The notes beneath the pieces were generated by a model, which had not been told where the DNA came from, did not search any database, and worked only from the letters and a program-made list of their open reading frames with translations. From positions 1 to 43,047 of the forward strand of contig DASUHM010000072.1 of the NCBI GenBank assembly GCA_036273515.1: a DNA stretch of 43,047 nt, read 5' to 3'. A program made the translations under genes and the position numbers. Shown here piece after piece: positions 38,208 through 43,047 of the stretch (the stretch's first letter is position 1; each line of letters begins with the position of its first letter). This stretch comes from Gaiellales bacterium (GTDB lineage: Bacteria > Actinomycetota > Thermoleophilia > Gaiellales > JAICJC01).

Positions 38208-38359
38208 GGGCTGATCCTACCCTTCGGCGGCATGGCGGAACCCGTACCGGTGGTCGCCGGTTCACCCCTTGGCGGGGCGGGCCGGATGGGCGAGCCTTTC
38301 GCGCCATGGAGGCGAGATTGAGGCCGGATGGTCGTCGCAGAGGCAGGGGACGGCGAGGA

Positions 38360-38600
38360 GGGTTCTCCCAGTTCTTCCTGCTGACGCTCTACATGCAGCA
38401 GGTGCGGGGGTGGTCGGGCATTGGAGACCGGCGGGGCGTACATCACGCTCACGCTGGCTCGGAGTGGCCGCGGCGACCACCATCGCCGCGACGTCGACGA
38501 GCGACTTCCTCGGGGTCGCACCCGGGGGGCGGCCACAGGCGCGGCGCTCGCGCCGGCGGAGCCCGAGCCGGAAGAGCTCGCGCTCGAGCCGGCCGCGTAG
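38360..38600 (+). pseudogene. Collapsed MFS drug transporter remnant
   Basis: The 414-bp gap 38208-38621 holds pieces of a DHA2-type MFS transporter in three frames. FSQFFLLTLYMQQVRGWSGI begins at 38363, ETGGAYITLTLA continues in another frame from 38424, and LGVAAATTIAATSTSDFL (normally close to the last helices) is in a third frame from 38458. An ALAPAEPEPEELALEPAA tail then reaches TAG 38600. The fragments keep the order of the normal protein, but most of it is missing. The rest of the gap, 38208-38359, shows no feature I can support. No start or ribosome site is present, so this is a gene relic. Confidence 0.65.
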
Positions 38601-38621
38601 TCCGCGACGAGCCCGCCGGCC

Positions 38622-40829
38622 CTAGCGCCGGGCGGGCTCGCGGACGAACCGGCGGAACAGCGGCTCGATCTCGTCCGCCGGCACGGCGGGGCTGAAGAGG
38701 AAGCCCTGGCCGAGCGTGCAGCCCTCGCGCTTCAGGAACTCGTGCTGCTCGGGCGTCTCGATGCCCTCGGCGAGCGCCTCGGCGCCGATGTTGCGGGCGA
38801 GCTGGATGATCGTCGTCACGATCGCGTTCGCATGGGTGCTGCCGGGGATGTCGCGGACGAAGGCGCGGTCGATCTTGAGCGTCGACACCGGCATCTCCGT
38901 GAGCCGGCTGAGCGACGAGTGGCCGGTGCCGAAGTCGTCGATCGCGAGCTTGACCCCGCTTCGGTGCAGGTCGTGCAGGATCGCCTGGGTGCGGTCGGGC
39001 TCGACCATGGCGCTCGCCTCGCTCACCTCGACGACGATCTGGCCGGGCTCGAGCCCGCTCGCCCGGATCGTCGCCAGCAGGCGCTCCGCGGAGTCGCTGC
39101 TCCAGCGCGCGATCGGCAGGTTCACGGCCGCCTGGATGCGCATCTCGCCGGTCGCCCACGGGCGGGAGACGCGGCAGACCTCGTCGACCACCCACTCCGA
39201 GATCGCGGTGATCAGGTCCGTGCGCTCGGCCACGGGGATGAACGCCGCCGGGGCCAGCATCCCGTCGTCGGGGTGGTTCCAGCGGATGAGCGCCTCCACG
39301 CCGACCATGCGCATGTCCTCGAGGCGCAGGATCGGCTGGTAATGGAGCACGAACTCGTTGCGCTCGAGCGCCAGCTGCATGCGGGCGGTGAGCGGCACCT
39401 GCGCCCGGACGTCGCCGGTCGCGGGTGAGCCGGGGGAGCGGCCGGCGCGCTCCTTCGAGCGGTACATGGCGGCGTCGGCCAGCCGCAGGAGCTCGTCCCG
39501 GCTGCCCGCGTCCTCGGGGTAGACGGCGATCCCGACGCTGCCGCCCGCCGAGATCGTCGTCCCGTCCACGGCGGCGGGCGCCGCGAGCGCGTCCTCGATG
39601 TGCGAGGCGATCGTGTTGGCGATCGCGCGGGCGCTCGGCTCCCCGTCGGCCGGCAGGTCGGCGGCCAGGATGAGGAACTCGTCGCCGCCGTGGCGGGCGA
39701 CCAGGTCGGTGGCGCGGGTGGCCCGCTCGAGCCGCCGGGCGACCTGGCGCAGGAGCTGGTCGCCGGCCTCGTGGCCGTAGGTGTCGTTCACGTCCTTGAA
39801 GCCGTCGAGGTCGACGTAGAGCACCGCCACCTCGCGGCCGTGACGCTGGGCGCGGGCGAGCGCCAGGTCGAGGTGCTCGGCGAACATCAGCCGGTTCGGC
39901 AGGCCGGTCAGGTCGTCGTGGTAGGCGAGGTAGGCCACCCGCCGGTCGACCTGCTTGCGGGCCGTGATGTCGCGGCCGATCTCGGCGGCGCCGATCACGC
40001 GGCCGGCGGCATCGACGATCGGCGAGACCGAGACCGACACGTGCACCTCGGAGCCGTCCCGGCGCACGCGCAGCGTCTCGAGGCTCTCGACGTGCTGGCC
40101 GCGGGCCACGAGCGCCAGCAGCGCCGGCGTCTCGCCGGGCCGCCCGCGCGGCTCGACCAGCGAGATGGGCCGGCCGATCGCCTCGGCCGGCGGGTGGCCG
40201 TAGAGCCGCTCCGCGCCCGGGTTCCACGACTCGATCATCCCTTCGAGGGTCAGCGAGACGATGGCGTCGTCCGAGGACTGCACGATCGCCGCCAGGTCGG
40301 AGACGGCGCGCTCGGAGCGGCGCCGGTCGCCCAGGTCGCGCACGTGCAGCACGTGCAGGTGCTCGCCGAGGCCGACCACCGGGGCCGTCGAGACCTCGGC
40401 GGAGAACTCCTCGCCGTTTCCGCGCCGGGCGGTCACCTCGTGCCGCCCCTCCGTCGACCACACGCCGTAGCCCTCGATCATCCCGTCGTCGAGGCGGCGG
40501 CCGACGGCCGCGTCGCGGCCGCGGCCGAACATCCGCTCGGCGGCCGGGTTGAACTCGACCACCGCGCCGTCGTCGTCGACGACCACGACCGCGTCCGGCG
40601 CCGAGGCGACGACCGCGCGTGCCAGCGCCGCGTGGCGGTCCCCACGGCGGGAGCCGGCGAGCGCGGCGGCGCCGGCGGCGGCCAGCAGGACGAGCCAGAC
40701 GAGCGCCGGGCCGGCCCGCCAGTACCAGGCCGTGCCGGTGCCGGCGAAGAGCCACCACCCCGCGACCGCGGCGGCCCCGGCGGCCGCTGCCCACCAGATC
40801 GCGCCATGATGCCGTCGCACTCGGCCCAT
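38622..40829 (-). CDS. PAS-PAS-GGDEF-EAL cyclic di-GMP protein
   Basis: From ATG 40829 the product is 735 residues. It has two N-terminal transmembrane helices (about 11-30 and 41-58), two PAS domains (about 70-170 and 178-295), a GGDEF domain (about 296-460) and an EAL domain (about 475-730). The GGDEF loop is intact at 381-385 with an RATD product-inhibition site (372-375). The EAL side has E512-L514, then NLPI, VEVSE, DDFGTGHSS, LKIDRAFV and AEGIET. Both cyclase and phosphodiesterase residues appear present, so it could make or degrade cyclic di-GMP. A TATCCT box lies six bases before the ATG. The frame upstream of 40829 is not coding. Confidence 0.94.
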   Translation of the reverse strand: MGRVRRHHGAIWWAAAAGAAAVAGWWLFAGTGTAWYWRAGPALVWLVLLAAAGAAALAGSRRGDRHAALARAVVASAPDAVVVVDDDGAVVEFNPAAERMFGRGRDAAVGRRLDDGMIEGYGVWSTEGRHEVTARRGNGEEFSAEVSTAPVVGLGEHLHVLHVRDLGDRRRSERAVSDLAAIVQSSDDAIVSLTLEGMIESWNPGAERLYGHPPAEAIGRPISLVEPRGRPGETPALLALVARGQHVESLETLRVRRDGSEVHVSVSVSPIVDAAGRVIGAAEIGRDITARKQVDRRVAYLAYHDDLTGLPNRLMFAEHLDLALARAQRHGREVAVLYVDLDGFKDVNDTYGHEAGDQLLRQVARRLERATRATDLVARHGGDEFLILAADLPADGEPSARAIANTIASHIEDALAAPAAVDGTTISAGGSVGIAVYPEDAGSRDELLRLADAAMYRSKERAGRSPGSPATGDVRAQVPLTARMQLALERNEFVLHYQPILRLEDMRMVGVEALIRWNHPDDGMLAPAAFIPVAERTDLITAISEWVVDEVCRVSRPWATGEMRIQAAVNLPIARWSSDSAERLLATIRASGLEPGQIVVEVSEASAMVEPDRTQAILHDLHRSGVKLAIDDFGTGHSSLSRLTEMPVSTLKIDRAFVRDIPGSTHANAIVTTIIQLARNIGAEALAEGIETPEQHEFLKREGCTLGQGFLFSPAVPADEIEPLFRRFVREPARR

Positions 40830-40835
40830 CTGGTG

Positions 40836-40841
40836 AGGATA
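40836..40841 (-). promoter_or_regulatory. Candidate -10 box (TATCCT) for the GGDEF-EAL gene
   Basis: On the minus strand TATCCT is followed by CACCAG and ATG 40829, a six-base spacing. No Shine-Dalgarno sequence is seen. It fits the TANNNT leaderless pattern found before other genes in this window. Confidence 0.4.
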
Positions 40842-40895
40842 CGACGGGGGCGGCCGCGATCCTGCGCGGCCGGCCGCGTGACAGGATCCTTGCCG

Positions 40896-41867
40896 GTGCC
40901 GCGCTATCACGCCCCCGGCCGCGTCAACCTGATCGGCGAGCACACCGACTACGCCGGCGGCCTCGTGCTGCCGGTCGCGGTCGACCGCGGCGTGACGCTC
41001 ACCTGCCGGCCCGCCGACGGCATCCGGCTGCGCTCGGACGTCGACCCCGAAGGGTTCGGCCGCTACGTCGCGGCCCTGGCGGCCGAGCTCGCAGGCGCTG
41101 GAATCGTTTCGGGGATCGAGGGGCAGCTCGAGGCCAACCTCCCCGCCGGCGCCGGCCTGGCGTCCTCGGCCGCGCTGCTCGTCGTGGTCGCGCTGGCACT
41201 TCTCGACGCCGCCGGCGCCGAGCTCGAGCCGATGGTGCTCGCCGACCTGTGCCGGCGGGCCGAGGAGCGGGCCGTGGGCGTGCCCTGCGGGATCATGGAC
41301 CCGGCCGCCGCCGTGCTGGCCGAGCCGGGACATGCGCTCCTGCTCGACTGCGGAACGCTTCGCCGCCGCCAGGTGCCGCTGCCGCCGGGCCTCGGCCTGG
41401 TCGTGGTCGACTCGCGCACGCCGCGCCAATTGGCGCACACTGGATACGCCGACCGCCGGGCCGAGCTCGAGCGGGCCCTGGCCGGCGACCTGGACGAGAC
41501 GACATCGCGGCGCCTGCGCCACCTGCGCTCGGAGAACGCCCGCGTCGAGCAGGCCGCGGCCGCGCTCGAGCGCGGCGACCCCGAGGCGCTGGGCGCGATC
41601 ATGGCCGCGGGCCATGCCAGCCTGCGCGACGACTACGCGGTGTCGACGCCCGAGCTCGACCTGCTGGTCGCGCTGGCGCTCGAGGCCGGCGCGTGGGCGG
41701 CGCGGATGACCGGCGGCGGCTTCGGCGGGGCGATCGTGGCCCTGGCGCCGAAGGAGCGCTGTCCGGCGATCGCGGCCGCCGTCGCCGCGGCCTACCGCGA
41801 GGCCACCGGCCGGATCACGGAGCCCATCGTCGCCAGGTCGACCGGAGGCGCCCGCAGGATCGCCTAG
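40896..41867 (+). CDS. galK: Galactokinase-like GHMP kinase
   Basis: The protein has HAPGRVNLIGEHTDYAGGLV, the galactokinase signature, then LPAGAGLASSAALLVV (ATP-binding motif 2), CGIMDPAAAVLA with the catalytic Asp, and MTGGGFGGAIVAL (motif 3). From GTG 40896, nine bases after an AGGA, it has 323 residues, shorter than the usual 350-390. GTG 40878 and TTG 40890 are alternatives. Galactokinases normally read GIMDQ, here GIMDP. No galT or galE is nearby, so the sugar is not certain; other GHMP sugar kinases share these motifs. The stop overlaps the convergent deiminase-family gene by four bases. Confidence 0.85.
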   Translation: MPRYHAPGRVNLIGEHTDYAGGLVLPVAVDRGVTLTCRPADGIRLRSDVDPEGFGRYVAALAAELAGAGIVSGIEGQLEANLPAGAGLASSAALLVVVALALLDAAGAELEPMVLADLCRRAEERAVGVPCGIMDPAAAVLAEPGHALLLDCGTLRRRQVPLPPGLGLVVVDSRTPRQLAHTGYADRRAELERALAGDLDETTSRRLRHLRSENARVEQAAAALERGDPEALGAIMAAGHASLRDDYAVSTPELDLLVALALEAGAWAARMTGGGFGGAIVALAPKERCPAIAAAVAAAYREATGRITEPIVARSTGGARRIA

Positions 41868-42784
41868 CCGGGGTCGCGCGCGAGCGGCTGGCACAGGCAG
41901 TGCACGCCGCCGCCGGCGAGCTGGAACTGGCTCATCTCCGGGTCGTAGACGGTCAGGCCGAGCGCGCGCAGGCGCTCGTTCAGGTCGGTCGCGAAGGCCG
42001 ACGAGATGACCCTGTCGCCGCCCAGCGCGACGACGTTGCAGCCGAGGCCGACCGTCTCGCGGAAGCCGACCGGCACGATCTCGATGCCCTTCGCCTCGAG
42101 CCAGCGCACGACGTCCGGGTCGGTCGTGTCGGTGCAGACCGCAGCCAGCCCCGGCGCGACCATGCACACCATCAGGTCGAGGTGGACGTAGAACTCGTCG
42201 ATCGGCGCGTAGCAGACGTCCCAGCCCTCGGCTTCGAGCCAGCCGCCCACCTGGCGGGCGCCGACCTCCTCGCTGCGGACGCCCGTGTAGCCGATGAGGG
42301 CGGCGCCGGGCGCGACGAGGGCGAAGTCGCCGCCCTCGAAGCTGCCCGCCGTGACCATGTCGTAGACCGGGATCCCCGCGCCCGCGTAGAAGTCGAGACA
42401 GGCCGCGTACTCGCCCCGCCGGCGCGGGTTCGCGAGCTGGCACACGATCGCCCCCCACGGCGTCATGACGCTCGAATCGCGGGTGTAGACCCCGTAGGCC
42501 AGCTCCTCGCGGGCATCGAGCAGGTGGACGGCCACCCCGGCGTCGCGGAAGGCGTCGACCATCTCGCCGTGCTGGGCCAGCGCCCGCTCCTTGTCGAAGC
42601 GGTGCCCGCGACGGAGCGTGTCGCGCACGAGCGCGGAGTAGGTCGCGTTCTCGATGCCGAGCCAGCGGAAGGTCGCCGGGTCGCCCAGCAGCACGTCGCG
42701 CATGCGGCCGTGCTCGGAGTCGACGCCGAAGCGGTCGAGCGCGGGCGTCGATCCGCCGGCCAGCCGCGTCCCCAGCGGCTCCAT
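41864..42784 (-). CDS. Arginine deiminase / amidinotransferase superfamily protein
   Basis: The 306-residue protein has the guanidine-modifying fold. Its sites are YTRDSSV (about 100-106), FEGGDF (149-154), the catalytic H201 and D203 in YVHLD, and the nucleophile C296 in GGGVHCLCQPL near the end. This group includes arginine deiminase, dimethylarginine dimethylaminohydrolase and amidinotransferases. Length suits the DDAH-like end of the range more than the 400-residue arginine deiminases. No arcB, arcC or arginine transporter is nearby, so the substrate stays open. ATG 42784 is the likely start; TAG and GG just before it give a weak ribosome site. Confidence 0.83.
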   Translation of the reverse strand: MEPLGTRLAGGSTPALDRFGVDSEHGRMRDVLLGDPATFRWLGIENATYSALVRDTLRRGHRFDKERALAQHGEMVDAFRDAGVAVHLLDAREELAYGVYTRDSSVMTPWGAIVCQLANPRRRGEYAACLDFYAGAGIPVYDMVTAGSFEGGDFALVAPGAALIGYTGVRSEEVGARQVGGWLEAEGWDVCYAPIDEFYVHLDLMVCMVAPGLAAVCTDTTDPDVVRWLEAKGIEIVPVGFRETVGLGCNVVALGGDRVISSAFATDLNERLRALGLTVYDPEMSQFQLAGGGVHCLCQPLARDPG

Positions 42785-42934
42785 CCTAGATGGTCGATTC
42801 CGATCCCCCGCGCGCCTGGACGTCCCGCGGCGGCGGAGATTCGGGTCGTGGTGGGGCTGCGGCTGGGAACCGTCGCATCGCTACGTCCTCGGTCGCGCCC
42901 ATAGGCCAACTATGACCGCTCCCTGCGTCCTTGC

Positions 42935-43015
42935 GCTGCGCGGTTCGCAGCCCGGAGGATGACCTGCGTGATCGCAGATCACCTCCGACCGGTGCAAGCC
43001 CGCAGGGCTTGCACC
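42935..43015. repeat. Row of three perfect hairpins at the right edge
   Basis: Within 81 bp there are GCTGCG-CGGTT-CGCAGC (42935-42951), GTGATC-GCA-GATCAC (42968-42982) and an 11-bp stem GGTGCAAGCCC-GCA-GGGCTTGCACC (42991-43015). No T-run follows the last one. They lie in a 263-bp stretch (42785-43047) with no gene. They may be a terminator for a gene outside the window, a structured RNA, or a repeat. Confidence 0.5.
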
Positions 43016-43047
43016 TTGGACGTCACGGGAATCGGAATCAACCATCT

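Noticed and set aside
38449-40794. 781-residue minus-strand frame across the GGDEF-EAL gene
   Set aside because: It is a shifted reading of the GGDEF-EAL gene, which has intact motifs in its own frame.
1-43047. tRNA, rRNA, CRISPR arrays, insertion sequences or phage genes
   Set aside because: No cloverleaf with TTCGANNC arm, no rRNA-like stretch, no regularly spaced repeats, no transposase, integrase or phage protein was recognised.

Overview
The window is about 43 kb of very GC-rich, gene-dense DNA. Stop/start overlaps (ATGA, GTGA, TGATG) and GTG or TTG starts are common. Gene families and style point to a high-GC actinobacterium, most likely of the Thermoleophilia/Gaiellales/Solirubrobacterales type. 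That placement rests on protein resemblance and composition, not on a marker gene. I see no rRNA, tRNA, CRISPR array, insertion sequence or phage gene.

Layout. (1) 1-4246: the end of inositol-3-phosphate synthase, then a tightly packed set of a membrane Ser/Thr kinase with an unusual extracytoplasmic domain, a CYTH-fold phosphohydrolase and a GT4 glycosyltransferase. (2) 4350-7344: an OmpR-type response regulator, its histidine kinase and a lipoprotein beta-propeller in one overlapping operon, preceded by an 11-bp tandem repeat that looks like a regulator site. (3) 7345-11378: a REP-like inverted repeat, a cNMP/CBS/DUF294 signalling protein, an APC amino-acid permease and a universal stress protein. 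(4) 11411-13172 and 15571-25429: nearly the complete de novo purine pathway, purD-purE and then purB-C-S-Q-L-F-M-N-H in one unbroken run. A secreted delta-60-type beta-propeller gene lies between the two blocks on the opposite strand. Only purK is absent. (5) 25426-27814: a methyltransferase pseudogene behind a MarR regulator, an ArsB/CitM-type permease divergent from it, and a DUF3052 protein. (6) 27898-30490: an ECF sigma factor flanked by two membrane proteins of unknown type. (7) 34369-30477, minus strand: short-chain dehydrogenase, QueA-like protein, a 36-residue leucine-rich ORF, and a leucyl-tRNA synthetase that lacks the whole CP1 editing domain. (8) 36104-34456, minus: a two-gene ABC exporter. 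(9) 36345-38014: a polyprenyl-phosphate sugar transferase and an ATP-grasp ligase. (10) 38360-43047: a collapsed MFS pseudogene, a PAS-GGDEF-EAL protein, a galactokinase, an arginine-deiminase-family protein and a row of hairpins at the right edge.

The purine genes together convert PRPP to IMP. PurF carries the four cysteines of an Fe-S enzyme, and PurL is the short form that needs PurS and PurQ. PurE lacks a histidine usual in its family, which matters because no purK is present here. The purN reading frame seems to begin at a CTG codon.

The most unusual item is the minus-strand operon around 30477-34369. Its leucyl-tRNA synthetase is about 667 residues long, has SVGH in place of the HIGH motif, goes straight from the WIG motif to the DWL-SRQRYWG motif, and is coupled to a divergent QueA-like protein. 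This could be an editing-free synthetase or a specialised paralogue. A recurrent TANNNT box 6-9 nt before start codons suggests many leaderless transcripts. Two genes, a methyltransferase and an MFS transporter, have decayed by internal deletion while keeping recognisable ends.
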